From Lutjanus erythropterus (Eukaryota; Chordata; Actinopteri; Lutjaniformes; Lutjanidae): 64,000 nt of DNA. The position numbers and the translations under genes are program-made. Where the stretch lies: NCBI GenBank assembly GCA_020091685.1, contig CM034605.1, positions 31,984,612-32,048,611 on the forward strand, in the 5' to 3' direction. This document shows positions 12,197-24,650 of the stretch, in pieces; position 1 is the first letter of the stretch, and every line of letters starts with the position of its first letter. The notes under the pieces were generated by a model. That model ran no database searches and was not told where the DNA came from. It saw only the letters and a list, made by a program, of their open reading frames with translations.

Positions 12197-12617
12197 GTGT
12201 GATTGCTCTCATTTATGAAACACAAAGGCGTCGCAGCAGCTCAGCTCGGCGGGAGCTCTGGCACTTACAGCACGCCGCTGGGGATGATGGGAGGTTTTTT
12301 TCTATGACTGTATGTGCTCTGCAGAGTCAATAGGGATGGAGTGTGTGTGTGTGTGTGTGTGTGTATGGTTGTTCATTCATCTTTTAATCGGCTACAGAGA
12401 CGACGAACAGACTCTGGTCTCTACTGACGAAATCATACATGTTTCTGTTCTTGACGATCACGCTTCCATACAGTCGACGGTGATAAACGGCGGTCCCTCT
12501 GGGGGTCGGCGGGGGGTTTTATTCATTCACTGTCTCTGGCTGAATAGAACAACAGTTTTTACAGATCCACTCTGATTATTTCAGTTGCTCTGACTGTAGC
12601 TGTTGTGTACGAGCTGT

Positions 12618-12712
12618 GCACCAGTCCAGTCCAGTGTTTCCAGTCCAGTCCAGTGTTTCTAGTCCAGTCCAATGTTTCTAGTCCAGTCCAGTGTTTGAAG
12701 TCTGGTCCGGTG
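12618..12712 (+). repeat. Short minisatellite next to the exon 2 donor
   Basis: Four to five copies of an approximately 19-20-bp unit (CAGTCCAGTCCAGTGTTTC with variants). It ends about 12 nt from the exon 2 donor, so the array lies at the very start of intron 2 in the transcript. Confidence 0.85.
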
Positions 12713-12723
12713 TGTGTTGTTAC

Positions 12724-12863
12724 CTGTGGTCGGGGGTGTCCGGTGACCAGACACTGCAGCTCCAGAGTCTCTCCCTCTCTGATGGTGTAAACTCTCTCAC
12801 TGTAGCGCTCCTCCTCCACGTTACAGGCCTGACCCGAGTGCACGATGCGCACAGTAGGGGGCG
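12724..12863 (-). CDS. mdga2: mdga2 coding exon 2: first half of Ig domain 1
   Basis: A 140-nt exon encoding protein residues 25-71. It includes the motifs SERVYTIREGETLEL and CLVTGHPRPQ, which match the first Ig domain of vertebrate MDGA2. Cys62 is the B-strand cysteine of Ig1 and Cys38 lies in the N-terminal strand. The acceptor is a pyrimidine- and GTTGTT-rich tract ending CCACAG. The donor reads CAG|GTAACA (phase 0). Exon 1 supplies the first base of the first codon, GCG (Ala). The 3' half of Ig1 is on exon 3. Immediately downstream in the transcript lies a short CTGGACTGGA-type tandem repeat. Confidence 0.95.
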
Positions 12864-14589
12864 CTGTGGACGACAACAACACAGAGAAAACAAGTTCAAC
12901 ATGTCTGTTATAAGATCTTTATGTAAATATGTGATGAAGATGAAGGTCGGATCAAATCCAGGACACCTGCGATACCGTCAGCCAATCAGAAACATGATGT
13001 CAGAAAGAGACATTCTGTAGTTTCAGTGATAACTGATGAAACTGATGAGTGGAGCTGCTGGTGAACGAAATAAACGCTCGCTCCTTTTTACGTTATGTTC
13101 ATCCTGTAAAGACTTTTACATGTCTTTTACATCATTTTTGTTGTTATTTTTACTTTTATTTTCTTATGACTTTTATATTACTATATTATTATTATATTAT
13201 CTTTTTGTCTTGTTGCTTTATTTTCGTCTTGTCATGTCTTTTACATTGTTTTTGCTGTGTTAAGACATTTTTGTCTTGTTATGTCATTTATGTCAATTCA
13301 GCATAATGTTGTCACTTTGCCTTATTCACATTACAGGTCTTGCAGCCATCCTTTCATATGTGGGTTTTGTTGTACCAAAACATCCTTTCTGTCAAAAACA
13401 CATGATGTGTTGTTGTGAAATGGACTTTATACTGAAAGAATCAGCAGAGATGGTTCAGTTGCAGGTAATTTCACCTCCTCCATGTGTTTGTGTTCCTGGT
13501 TGTTTTCTGAATATCTGCTTCTTCATGAGAATTCACACTTGTCCCTTCTTCAGGTTCTCCTCAGTGTGTTTCTGTAATATTTATCATGAAGTTCTTCATC
13601 TGCCTACGACATCTCTCCACAATTTAACAGTTTTAAAGATAGTTTTTTTCTCCTCATGTTTCATCACAGTGTGTAAACTCTGCAACTTTCTTAGCATGTT
13701 CCCATTTTTCTGCAGAATAAACTTAAACCTGCAGCAGCAGCTCTGATCCACCCCCACACGTCTCACCGCTGCCTCAAACCCGCCACAGCCTCGACACACG
13801 AGTGATTTCTCAGCGTCTTCATGTGCAGCGCGGAAAATAAAAAATATCTGATATGAAAATATAAAAAACAGCTCCTGAGTGAACTCAGAGGAGCAGCTGC
13901 CTTTGTGTTTTACTGCGAGCTGAGAAACTGTGTGTGAACCGGCTGTTAGGGAGCCGTTAGCCTCAAAACAGACGCTACAGCCTGCAGGATCCTCTCCACC
14001 TGTCGTCATGGGAACCACACGGTGAGGAGGTGGCGTGGCGTTGCCGCAGTAAAGAACAGCGTCCTCTGGGTGTTAACAGCTTTTTGTGTTTTTTTACAGC
14101 GCTGCTGACATTTCACTGTCTCAAAGTTTGGTCCTGAAGTGACGCAGGAGTAAAAACAGGAGCTTTAATAACCAAACGTGTCCCGTGGGGTTAACGACGA
14201 GGACGCCACTACAGGTCTACAGGTCAACACGGTTCTACATCACACACAGAGAACAGGTGACTGTGTGATGTAGATCTGAAATATTAATAAAAGTTTGAGA
14301 CGAGGGAACAACTTCTGATATTTTGTTTAAAACAAGATTCAGCAACTTCTGTGTCAACTTACATCTTTAGTGTCCTTCACATGATGAGATGTTTGTTTTC
14401 GGCTCACCTCGAGGTAAAAACATGAAACACAGAGCTGTCTGTCATGTCTGCCTGGTACACAAACAGCTAAGCTAACTTTAGCTTTGAAGTTTGTGAATAA
14501 CATAATTCACAGATCCTGTTGCTTCACCTGACTGCTGATATTAATCCAAGCATCATGTTTCCTGATGGTACGTTTAACGTTGTGTTAGT
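12864..14589. other. mdga2 intron 1, 3'-most part
   Basis: TG/TTTTAC-rich sequence with no recognised element until about 14.44 kb, where the words AGCTAAGCTAACTTTAGC and ATTCACAGATC also occur at 37.82-37.94 kb, marking a shared dispersed repeat. A 140-codon minus-strand frame at 13596-14018 has no recognisable domain and looks random. Confidence 0.5.
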
Positions 14590-15100
14590 GGCCCTGTTCA
14601 CACCTGGTATTAACCCGTTCACATCTGGTATCAACGCGTTCACATCTGGTACTACCATGTTCACACCTGGTATTAACATGTTTATATCTGACACGTTCAC
14701 ATCTGGTATCAACATGTTCACACCTGGTGTTAACACGTTCACACCTGGTGTCAACGTGTTCACACCTGGTGTTAACACGTTCACACCTGGTGTCAACGTG
14801 TTTACACCTGGTGTGAACACATTCACACCTGGTATTAACGTGTTTACACCTGGTGTTAACGTGTTTACACCTGGTGTTAACGTGTTTACATCTGGTGTTA
14901 ACACATTCACACCTGGTGTTACCACGTTCACACCTGGTATTAACGTGTTTACACCTGGTGTCAACGTGTTTACACCTGGTGTTAACACGTTCACACCTGG
15001 TGTTAACACGTTCACACCTGGTGTTACCACGTTCACACCTGGTATTAACGTGTTCACACCTGGTATCAATGTGTTCACACCTGGTGTTAACATGTTCACT
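14590..15100 (+). repeat. 21-bp minisatellite A (GTTCACACCTGGTRTTAAC family)
   Basis: About 24 tandem units of 21 bp with core TTCACACCTGGT followed by RTTAACAC or RTCAACGT. It starts GGCCCTGTTCACACCTGGTA, the same word found inverted at 52454. Because 21 is divisible by three and the unit lacks stops in several frames, long frames (209 codons on plus, 191 on minus) run across it; I do not regard them as genes. A second array of the same unit and orientation lies at 51628-52098. Confidence 0.95.
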
Positions 15101-17777
15101 GTGAAGGTATCATTCCAGTGTGCTGGATGGGTATCAGCTCCATACTGACCTCATTTTCTCACAGGAAGTCATTTTGAAACTGATGAAACTGTCTTTATTC
15201 TGTGTTTAACGATGTCTGATAAAGCAGAGACGAGGGCTGATGTTACAGCTCATTACCAACAAACTGATATTAAAAACACTTCAGAGGAGATCATAAATGT
15301 GGGGAATCACAGCTCACTGAGTCTGTATCTGGAGGAGGAAGTTAAAATGGGCCCGGTGTTCAGGTGACGTCTCAGCCTGCAGTTTTAAGGTCAGATCTGA
15401 GGCTGAACTCAGTCTGTCTGAACCAGTTCAGCTAATTAAAGTTGTGAAATTATAAATGAGCCATGAGCAGAGGAAAAAGGTCAGCAGGAAATGAATTTTT
15501 AATTGACGGGAGGTTTGGCAGCATGAGTTGGAGCAGACGGGCTGGACCACTAACCCTGATGGTGTGTTCAGGTACAGTAGGACGATGAAGCGTTGTGTTT
15601 GTTTCTGTGTCAGCAGCTGTGAGGCGTCCTGCATGTTCAACCACTCCTCTTTTATTTTTACACTTTGCCTCTATTTCTGCCTGACCCGCCTGCATCTGCC
15701 TGCGCTCTGCCTGCAGGCTCAGTCTGTGAACACTGACACTCACTGCTTCAGCATCTCTGACTCTCAGTTTCTGCTCCTCCTCTACAGGTGATCTGAACCT
15801 GCAGCTCCAGCAGCATCGTTACAGCTAATTATTCCCATTACTGATGATTCATTCAGTTATTTTTACTAAATTACTGTAAGAACCGCTCATCCAATCAACT
15901 TCACACTCATCACTGCACCCCTTTAGTTCTTCAGGAACACACCTGTCGAGTGTACAGGCGATCAAAGGAACTGTTCTTGTGATATTTGAAGGACAGTCTC
16001 ACACAGACAGATTCCTTCCTTTATACACTCTGACATCATATCTACACATCCACCAAATATAACTGCAATAGCACAAAGTGTTAACATTTTACAGAAGTTT
16101 AAAGAAAAAATGAATTAATGTTTGCAATAAGATCAAACATATAAGAAGAAATGGTGGAAACCATGAAAAAATCAACTTGTTCCAGATTAAAATCTTAATG
16201 ACTTTATGCAATTTTGAGTCACATTTTATATTTATTATAACCCCTGATGCTTAAAATTAAAATTCATCAAGGTTAATTTTTATTAATTTTGGAGATTTAA
16301 AAATGTCTGTAGTTGAAGAAACACCCACATAGTGTTTATTAGTGTTTAGTTAGTATTTCTGATCATTTTGATATATAGATGACCATTAGAAATATTAGCC
16401 AGCCACAAGCTAACAGGTTGCTATGACTCTTTTTTACAGTCGGTGCCTGGAAGAGCTGCTCAAAATGAAACACTTTTCACAGCGCTGACACAGAGCGGCA
16501 TGCACTCAGCAGACACACACTGATCTGCAGCAGAGGACAGCCCGTTTCTCAGGAACACATAAAAACCTTTATTTTATAAATCCATGTTGTCATCAGCTCT
16601 GTGTGTGACTGTAAACCAGCTGAATCAGCTGGTGACCAGTGAATCACACTCTTTTGATTCTACGATGTCGGCTCGCTGTAAGGACACACTGGGGCGGCTT
16701 TACGCCACTGCTACGCGATAATGCAGGACGCAGTGTAAAAAGGGCATCTGTGGTGCAGACCGCCCTCATAAAGCTCACTGTAGTTTTCTTCATCTCAGTA
16801 GCCAGCTAGGCTAGCTAAGTGGCTAACCTCACTATTTAAAAACATAAAAAATGTGATCATCAAAATCAAAAAACAATACTAACTTAACACTAAATCACTC
16901 TCTATAAAAACTGAACAGAAAAATATTAACAATATGCACAAATCAAACTGTAAATGGTAAAATGTTTTTTTTTCAGAAACTAATAAGTAAACAAGTAAAG
17001 CAGACATGCGTCAAACTACAGTGTGCAAGAGGAGAATAACAAGAGACGCAATTTGATGATGTCATGAAGCAGTGTGGGATCATGGGAGTTGCCATCTTCA
17101 CTTTTAAACAAACACCACAGCTGATGAAAATCTATCTGATGTGACTCAGACAGAAATCACTTTCACAGACAAGGTCATATCCCAACAAAACATATAATAT
17201 AGTTTGAGTGTTTTTAGACATTTTGATGCAGAAATGTTCCAAATTACAGCTTTAAAATGAGTGTGAAGTTAAAAGTAACGTAACTAAAGTAACTGGACTT
17301 TGCTGCTCTTTATCATTTTAAAACATGATGCTTCAGGTGCACCTACAGCGTCAGAGTTTGGAGCGTCGGGGCTCCATCAGAGCTGCAGATCTGACCTCAA
17401 CATCACCCACATGATGACCAAACATGGCCACCATTTGACCTTTGACCCCAGTGTGACCTGAAGCACCTGAAGCTGAAGCAGGCGATCAGAGAAGTAGACA
17501 ACTAAGAGAGTGAACCAGGAGGAGAGGAAGAGGAGGAGGAGGTGACAAGAAAAGAGAAGGAGAGGACGAGAGAAGATGAATGAGGAGAGGAGGAAAAAAG
17601 AAAGAGAAGAAGGTGAAGAAGAGGAGGAGAGATGATGAAGAAGAGGAGGAGGAGGAGGAGGAGGAGGAGGTGTGGAGGATCTGCTTGTCCTACTTTTTCT
17701 CTTTTCTATTTTTAGATTCTGGATTTTTTTTTCTTTCCCTCCAATGACTCTGCTAATGTTTCCTGCTGATGTCATCA

Positions 17778-17898
17778 AACACACACACACACACGCGCAC
17801 ACACACACACACACACACGCACGCGCGCACGCACGCACACACACACACACACACACACACGCACGCACACACGCACACACACACACACACACACACAC
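17778..17898 (+). repeat. Compound (CA)n/(CG)-containing microsatellite
   Basis: About 120 nt of CA with interspersed GCGC and ACGC variants. The Cys/Val and Thr/His frames across it are artefacts. Confidence 0.95.
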
Positions 17899-18106
17899 GA
17901 CCCCCATGGCGGACTGATTCCTTCCCAGCATGCACTTCAATCAGAGGCTTCGTCTGAAGAGACCGAACACCTCCGACACAACATCATCAAGTAGAACCAC
18001 AGGAGAACCAACAGAACCACAGCAGAGCTTACTGGAGCCACAAAAGAGTAAATAGAACCACGATGGAACCACAGGAAAGTCTTAAAGCTGCAGAACAGAG
18101 CTGATC

Positions 18107-18420
18107 AATATATTGATATTAAATCAATATCACGATATCAGTCTAGATATGTCATTATGTTTGTTTATGTTAATTTTGAGGCCGTTTTTTACCCATTTAT
18201 ATCCACATTATTGATGATTATTGATCAAAAATGTCATTTGCAGTAATTGTGAATGTATGGTATGTTATTTATCACAGATTAGTCCAAAAACATCCAGATA
18301 TTATGTCGTTCTGAGCTCAAATGTGAGTTGAAACACAAAAAAATTCAAAAAACTCATTGTGTCTTAAAGAAAAATATATATTAGTCAGCCGATAATCATT
18401 TAACAATTAGGCTAATTAAT
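18107..18420. mobile_element. Degraded repeat with TATTGATATT / ATCACGATATC motifs
   Basis: Opens with GATCAATATATTGATATT and ATCACGATATCAG and includes ATTGATGATTATTGATCAAA. Similar blocks occur at about 23985-24080, 43020-43140 and 45225-45486. The last ends ATATTGATTTATTGCGCAGC, resembling the end of a common fish hAT-type element that starts with GGGC(T)GGGCGATAT. Class assignment is tentative. Confidence 0.4.
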
Positions 18421-19161
18421 CTATAAGCTCCACATTTATATAAGATCAGAGTTTTATTTATTTCCATCAGACATTTAGAGCTCTAGTACATTTTTTGCTG
18501 CCACTAAAAGAAAAATGATGCTGCAGATTTTAGAAAATGCACGTCCTTTTCCTTTAAAACCTTCCTGAAGAAACAGGAATTCTCCTGTCCAGGACGTCTG
18601 TTTCAGAGTTATACACAGAAACAGGTTGTGATGACGAAAAAGAAATAAAAGGTGTGAAAATTTGTTAGAAATCAGGAGAAGTGCAGGAGAATTAATGAAG
18701 ATCGATGACAGACGGGAGTCTGCTGGAGAAATGTGGAGGGAAACAAAACAGAAAAAAACACAAAAGAAGCAAAATGAACCCAACAGCAAATGTTCAGCAG
18801 AAATAAATAATTCATGTCCAAAAAGATGCAGGAAGAAGAAGAGACTTATTACATCACGTTTCATTCATAAACTGTCTGAAATTCTGGAGTTTTCCAGCTT
18901 TTTCCCACAGTTTTCACCAAAAACAACTCAAATCACATCAACAAATGAAAACATTCAAAACACAGAGAGACCTGAATTAACCTTCAAACCAACTGCAACA
19001 TAACATCCAGGAGTCAGAACGCTGACCTGAGGTCAGAGGTCACGGTGGAGGATTCACAGAAACATTCTCAACTTCAGGAAAAAGAAAGAAAACAAAGTGA
19101 CAGAGCTGAAATCCTCCACCAGAAGTCACAGCAGCAACTCTCTGCAGATGTTGCATGAAAC

Positions 19162-19163
<2 letters not shown>

Positions 19164-19217
<54 letters not shown>
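19164..19217 (+). repeat. (CA)n microsatellite
   Basis: About 26 CA units with one AA interruption. Confidence 0.95.
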
Positions 19218-19307
19218 GCACCAAACTTCCTAGAGTCACACAAAACAGATTCAAACAGATTTAAAGCAGTAAATCATCAGAACGAAGCGATCAGAGGAGG
19301 AACCTTT

Positions 19308-19310
<3 letters not shown>

Positions 19311-19374
<64 letters not shown>
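19311..19374 (+). repeat. (AATC)16 microsatellite
   Basis: Sixteen perfect AATC units. Confidence 0.95.
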
Positions 19375-19375
<1 letters not shown>

Positions 19376-19714
19376 GCCTTCACACATACACATTCATATA
19401 TTCAACATGTTGTTTGTCACACACAGATGACTCCATCCTGTATATTCAGTTCTTCTTCTTTGCATGTTGATGGAATTATAAATAATTTTGGAGCTGATTA
19501 TTATGAGTTCATTTGGAATGATTTTGAACTGATGATTAAAAGTTCTTTTTTATTATTTATATATATTTTGTTGTTTTTCTTGGATGGAGAAATGAAGTGA
19601 AATGATTTCAGTGAGAGGACACCACAGAGCTGGGACTCTATTTTAGGTTTTTATTTCTTTATTTCTCTGATTGATGAAATGTTGGCTGCTGCTTATTTCA
19701 CATGTACACTGATT

Positions 19715-19752
19715 CACACACACACACACACACACACACGCATGCACGCACG

Positions 19753-19796
<44 letters not shown>
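19715..19796 (+). repeat. (CA)n/(CACG)n microsatellite
   Basis: CA units with a central GCACGCACGC block. Confidence 0.95.
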
Positions 19797-19798
<2 letters not shown>

Positions 19799-20084
19799 CA
19801 AACATCATCGCAGATTATTTCATTTAATTTCAGTTCTAATGCACAACTTGTTTGTTTCCTCTCGAGCTGCAATAGAGTCAAATAGTTGATCAGCAAAAAA
19901 AATAATCAGAAACTCATATGAACACTGATTAATGACTGAAGTCATCTTTTCAGTAAAAAAAAATATTAATTATAATATATGATATATTTATATATTTATG
20001 TATTTATATATTTGCTGGTTAAATTGTTGCTGTGCTATTTTGGACAAAACAAAAATAGGTTTTGTGTTTTTTAGATGTTTGATG

Positions 20085-20325
20085 ACGTCTCTGTCCAGTT
20101 CGTCTCTGAGAGGACGTCTCTGCCCAGTTCGTCTCTGTCCAGTTTGTCTCTAACCAGTTCGTCTCTGAGAGGACGTTTCTGTCCAGTTCGTCTCTGAGAG
20201 GACGTCTCTGCCCAGTTCGTCTCTGTCCAGTTTGTCTCTGAGAGGATGTTTCTGTCCAGTTCCTCTCTGAGGCGATGTCTCTGTCCACTTTGTTTCTGAG
20301 GCGACGTCTCTGAGAAATGTTTGAG
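20085..20325 (+). repeat. Minisatellite of CAGTTCGTCTCTGAGAGGACG units
   Basis: Irregular tandem array made of two submodules, TCTCTGTCCAGTTCG (about 15 nt) and TCTCTGAGAGGACG (about 14 nt), combined into roughly 29-nt or 15-nt steps. The Glu/Arg/Thr-rich minus-strand frames over it are repeat artefacts. Confidence 0.85.
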
Positions 20326-21739
20326 TTTGTTTGACTCCTCAGAAGAAAATATGTCCTGATGGAGTCTAATCTGAAGACCACGCTTTGTCTCCCCCACATC
20401 TGGACACATCAGTGTCTTCAGGTTCAGTGCTGATATCTGGGTTCTTGATGATTTATAGTGTTCATATTGAGGTTCTGATATTGACGGTCTTGATGGTTTT
20501 AGTGTTGATATCTGGGCGGAGCACAACATGGCCGCCAACAGAAGATTATTTACATATTCATCAATCTTTGAATATTAAATGAAGGTCAGGTGCACAGATA
20601 CATATAAGCCATTTTAACAAGGCTGAACATCACGTTACAAAGTAAAACATGAACCTAGTTTAATGTCACTTCCTGTATAAACCACACCCACTTCTGACCT
20701 TAGTGACATGTCTATGCACCTCGAACTTTGACAAAAACTACATAAAAATAAAATTTGAATGTTAATAAAATTGAAGTGAGTTTACAAACTTTGTTTTAGA
20801 GACAAATTGAAGTTGAAGTGTCAGATTTCTTCACTTGATTTGAGAAAAGAAAAACTGTGATCTTCTTTAGGTGAACGTGTATTTAATGTTCCTGACTGAT
20901 CTGAAATAAGTCAGTTTGGTTGTTAGAAGGAGGAGGTGATGTACTTCTTCATCTGTATTCTCCTCTCCTCCACCCTGTGATCCTGTTCTGGCTCAGGTAT
21001 TTTCCATTTCCCCTCTAAAACCAGGTATTAGTCTAATCTCTGTGCTCTCAGCAGCGTCGCCACAAACCGCTCACATCCTAATAAGTGATGTATCCTGCCT
21101 GAACCCGGCAGACCGGCTGATCCCTGTGCTACAAGGTGCAGCATACAAAACACACACACACGCACAGCTCCTAAAGTCAGGAATTACACTGCACCCTCAG
21201 GCTCTTTACAATCACTGCTAAACCAGGAATTAGATCGAGTCCGATCCTCCTGATAAAGTGCTACAGGTGAGAGCAGCGAGCCGAGTCGAGACGTTCAGGA
21301 GGTGAACAGACGTGTTTCTGCAGGTTTTATCAGGTGACAGAATCCCGTCAACACAAATATCAACATTAACCATATTATGACATCAGACATCAGTCCGACC
21401 GGCCGCGTCTCAACAAACTGCAAAGTCTTCAGTCATATGATGTCATCACAACGTTTTCTCTTTTCATGTTTCATTTCACACCATGTGAGATTTTTAAATG
21501 CCGTCAGGTGAATTCTGATGCGACACCAAGTCTGAAGGATCAGAGTGGTTTCAGAAAACGCAACAATTAATTACACCACCAATCACAGCAGACATCATTC
21601 ATGTACGTGTCAATGAACCGACTCAATGTTTTATTATTTCTTTGTATTTTTAGTTTTTGTTTGTCATTGTAATTGACATTTACGAATGTTCTGTAAGATT
21701 TTGTTCCTCTGAAGACTCAGAACTCAGAAATGTGGTTTT

Positions 21740-21835
21740 ATTCTCACCGAAAAAACATTTGCAACTTTTTTTTTCTGTTTTTACATGCTCATGCGACTTC
21801 ATTGCAAAAAATGCCTAAAAACGTTGCAACCTGCA
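21740..21835 (-). mobile_element. Terminal fragment of the long-TIR element family
   Basis: Contains CTTCATTGCAAAAAATGCCT and AAAAACGTTGCAAC, the inverted form of the outer end at 44018 and 49545. Only this end is recognisable here. Confidence 0.6.
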
Positions 21836-23156
21836 GCTGCAACAGTCCCAAACAAGAAACACCAGTGAAATCCTGATTACTGTTTTATTTTAGTTATTAA
21901 TATGATTTTTATTTGTTATTTTAACACTTCAGTAGAGATGATTTACCGGTTAGAAATGACATCTAAAGGTACCATCTAAATTAAAAATCATGACAAATTT
22001 ATATAACATCTTACAGAATTTCTTTTTTTAAAATGTATTAAATTAACAAAATTTACAAACACAAGATTAAATAAATAAATAAAGAGATTCCAGATTGTTT
22101 TTTTAATTGTTATAACCTCTGATGCTTAAAGTTAAAATTCATAGAGGTTGATTCTTTCTCGTTTTGTCAAAAATACCTGTAGTTGAAGAAACCTCCAGAT
22201 ATGAGTATTTTTTTCAGGAAAACGTTGCATATTACACCTTTAACCATGATGATTATTGCTGATTATTGTTACCACGACCAGAACTCATAAAATGATGTTA
22301 AATCACACCAACATGGTTCAAATTATGGAGGAGCTAAAAGGAGTTCAGTTTTAAGTTATATTTAATTTTCTGCACATTAAGGTTGCTGGGATAAATAATA
22401 ACAGTAAAAATATGTCAGTGTTGCGACGACGCTGTCACACACCTCCACATGTACACGTGCACATGACATGCAGGAAAATAAGGCTCCCCTGAAAACTACT
22501 GTTTGATACAAAATCTGAAATTACACATGAAAAGCAGAGAATGTGCAGACATGACACTTAAAATGTCCTTAACAGTGGCTGAAATACGCCGTCCAATGAG
22601 ATCACAGTGAACAAACACCAACATCAGTTCAACATTAACCAGATTAACAACAGGAAGTGACTCTGTCTCCTCACTGTGATTCTCAGCTCCACAAACATCC
22701 TGATTCCTTCAAACCTGTCAGTTCTGTCAGAACTCGTCTCCAGCAGCTGCAGATGTGTCAGATGTTTACTGAGCGTCTCGACCTGCTGACTCGACCCTCA
22801 CAGAAGAACCACCAACACAACATGTGTGAGTCTGAGACGTCATCCTGCAGAGTGAGACGCCAGACTTCTGCAAAGACAAGTCGAGCTGGTCTTTTCATCA
22901 GAAACACCAGGTTTTACATCATCTGGGCCACCAGGGACGTTTAGTGCATTCATATAAACTAAAGTTAGAACAAGCTGGTTAGAGCTGAGTGTCAGTGTGT
23001 AAAAACAGCTTTAGACTCATGAGACCTGCAGCACAAAAACACACCAGACACACAAACAAACAAACAACAAACAAACAAGGTGTCAGAGGTCAAACAGGCT
23101 GAAGCACATAGAGACGTCCTGTGGAGTCTCACCTGGACTGTGTTTAACATCAGAGC

Positions 23157-23192
<36 letters not shown>

Positions 23193-23650
23193 GAGCAGCT
23201 CTCACTTTGTTCTGTGAACTGAAACTTCACACCTCCACTCATTAACTAATGATCCGCAACATCTGAGTTCATTAACAGAAGCTCACATCACATGATCACA
23301 TGATCACATGATCACATGACCACTACCAGAGAAAACACGTGTTACACAACAGTAAAATCTGGTTAAACTGACATAACTCTGAGTCAGATTCAGTCCTGCA
23401 AACATATCGTGAAAAACACAAATAGAAATTGTTCTGTGGAGAACAGCATGTATATTTTACTGTAAGAACAAATGAAGAACGTGATCCAGATGTTGATGAC
23501 GGCACGCAGGAACATTTGTGTTTCCAAACACTCTGACCTCCTGCAGTGAAAATCAGGGATCTGTTTCCTCCCCTTTAATGCTCTAATCTCTCCATCCCTT
23601 TAATTCAGGAAGTGGTTTAAAGCCACACACACACACACACACACACAAAC

Positions 23651-23684
<34 letters not shown>

Positions 23685-23840
23685 TGGTTAAATCAGGGCG
23701 AGCTCCTGCTGCCCTCTGAGACTCACTGCTCTACTGTACAGTCCTGAGGCTGTGTGTGTGTGTGTGTGTGTGTGTGTGAGATGTAGACACACACTGACTC
23801 ATCCTCCAGCAGAGTAGAGCTGCTCTCTCTGCAGTCTCAT

Positions 23841-23842
<2 letters not shown>

Positions 23843-23922
<80 letters not shown>
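23843..23922 (+). repeat. (GT)n microsatellite
   Basis: About 40 GT units with a TTTAT interruption. Shorter CA/GT tracts lie at 23159-23190, 23624-23680 (CA then GA) and 23750-23778. Confidence 0.95.
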
Positions 23923-23926
<4 letters not shown>

Positions 23927-24484
23927 GTTTACATTTAAAAGAAACGTTTGATTTATTTTTCTTCTCCAGTGAAGGTGAAGTTCAGGTCAATATATGGATA
24001 TGTTAATATGAGACCAGATATGATGTTATGTTTTGGATGTAGTTACCCACATTACCAATGATTATTGATCAAAAATCAATGTTTGATTTAGTCCATATCA
24101 CCCTTGATGTCAGCACTGTAATTTGATTGGTGAAACATCTCTGCAGTCAGAAACTAAAACTTGTTACATCACTTCCTGGTTTGGGAGGGTTACTTTAAAA
24201 ATGTAATCTGATAGAGTTACTGATTACCTGTTACAAAATGAAGCCAGTGACCTACTCCAAGTATCACAATATTACAGTAACTTGAGTACTTCCCATTACT
24301 TTTGGATTACATCAGTCCTGTGTATTGTTCAGCCTGATATAAAGTTTTATGTCTGTTATTAGATTTATTCATTGTTTGTCCAGATATTCCTTCCAACGTT
24401 CCCAACAAATACAGTTAACAACAAAATAAAAAACGTTAGTGGTTGGTCTGTGGAGCTAATGACACAGGTTAGTCTGTATATTTT

Positions 24485-24650
24485 ATATTCCAAGAGTTTT
24501 ATCTAGAACCCATCCAGGGGGTTCTTCAAAGAACCCTTTTATATTATCATACAAAACTCTTGTCAAACGCTTCTTGAGTTTATCAACCCTTGAAGAACTC
24601 TTTCTTTTAAAAATGGTTCTTTGGATGAAAAGGGTTCTTATAACCTGACA
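24485..24650 (-). repeat. GGTTCTT/AAGAACC dispersed repeat
   Basis: Carries TCTAGAACCCATCCAGGGGG followed by TTCTTCAAAGAACCC and AATGGTTCTTTGGATG. The same words, inverted, occur at 41585-41995. The alternation of GGTTCT and AGAACC gives many short hairpins. This is a known type of fish interspersed repeat, class uncertain. Confidence 0.55.

Larger units (their letters stand above)
7822..12723. other. mdga2 intron 2 body
   Basis: Contains an (ATC)n run (8091-8130), loose TTATAGGAGGTTA-type repeats (about 8195-8360), a fragment starting CAGTGGTGGAAG (about 9105-9260) that resembles a hAT terminal sequence, copies of the GGGCTGCAACT / GACGTCCTCAAATG fish repeat (11027-11230 and about 11770-11845), a (TG)n run (about 11593-11615) and a (TTC)n run (12152-12196). 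No coding exon is recognised. Confidence 0.55.
15101..20070. other. mdga2 intron 1, 15.1-20.1 kb
   Basis: AT-rich. It contains a TAACCCCTGATGCTTAAA-type repeat (about 16236-16330, with a second copy at about 22110-22210), a (GGA)n run (about 17640-17670), CA-rich microsatellites (17778-17898, 19164-19217, 19715-19796), a CGATAT-type repeat remnant (18107-18420) and an (AATC)n array (19311-19374). No exon or RNA gene is recognised. Confidence 0.5.

Noticed and set aside
13596..14018. 140-codon minus-strand frame in intron 1
   Set aside because: No recognisable motif, no homology I can name and no splice context joining it to mdga2.
14590..15100. CRISPR-like array
   Set aside because: Units are head-to-tail without unique spacers, in a eukaryotic intron.
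14519..15148. A 209-codon plus-strand frame and a 191-codon minus-strand frame with FTPGVNT / LTPGVNV repeats
   Set aside because: Both follow a 21-bp minisatellite that lacks stops in several frames. Mirror-image frames on both strands, no start context and no non-repeat domain argue against a protein.
17377..17940. 187-codon minus-strand Cys/Val frame
   Set aside because: Runs over CA repeats and a GGA tract, with no recognisable domain.
20019..20538. 126- and 155-codon minus-strand frames rich in Glu, Thr and Arg
   Set aside because: They track the TCTCTGTCCAGTTCG tandem repeat.
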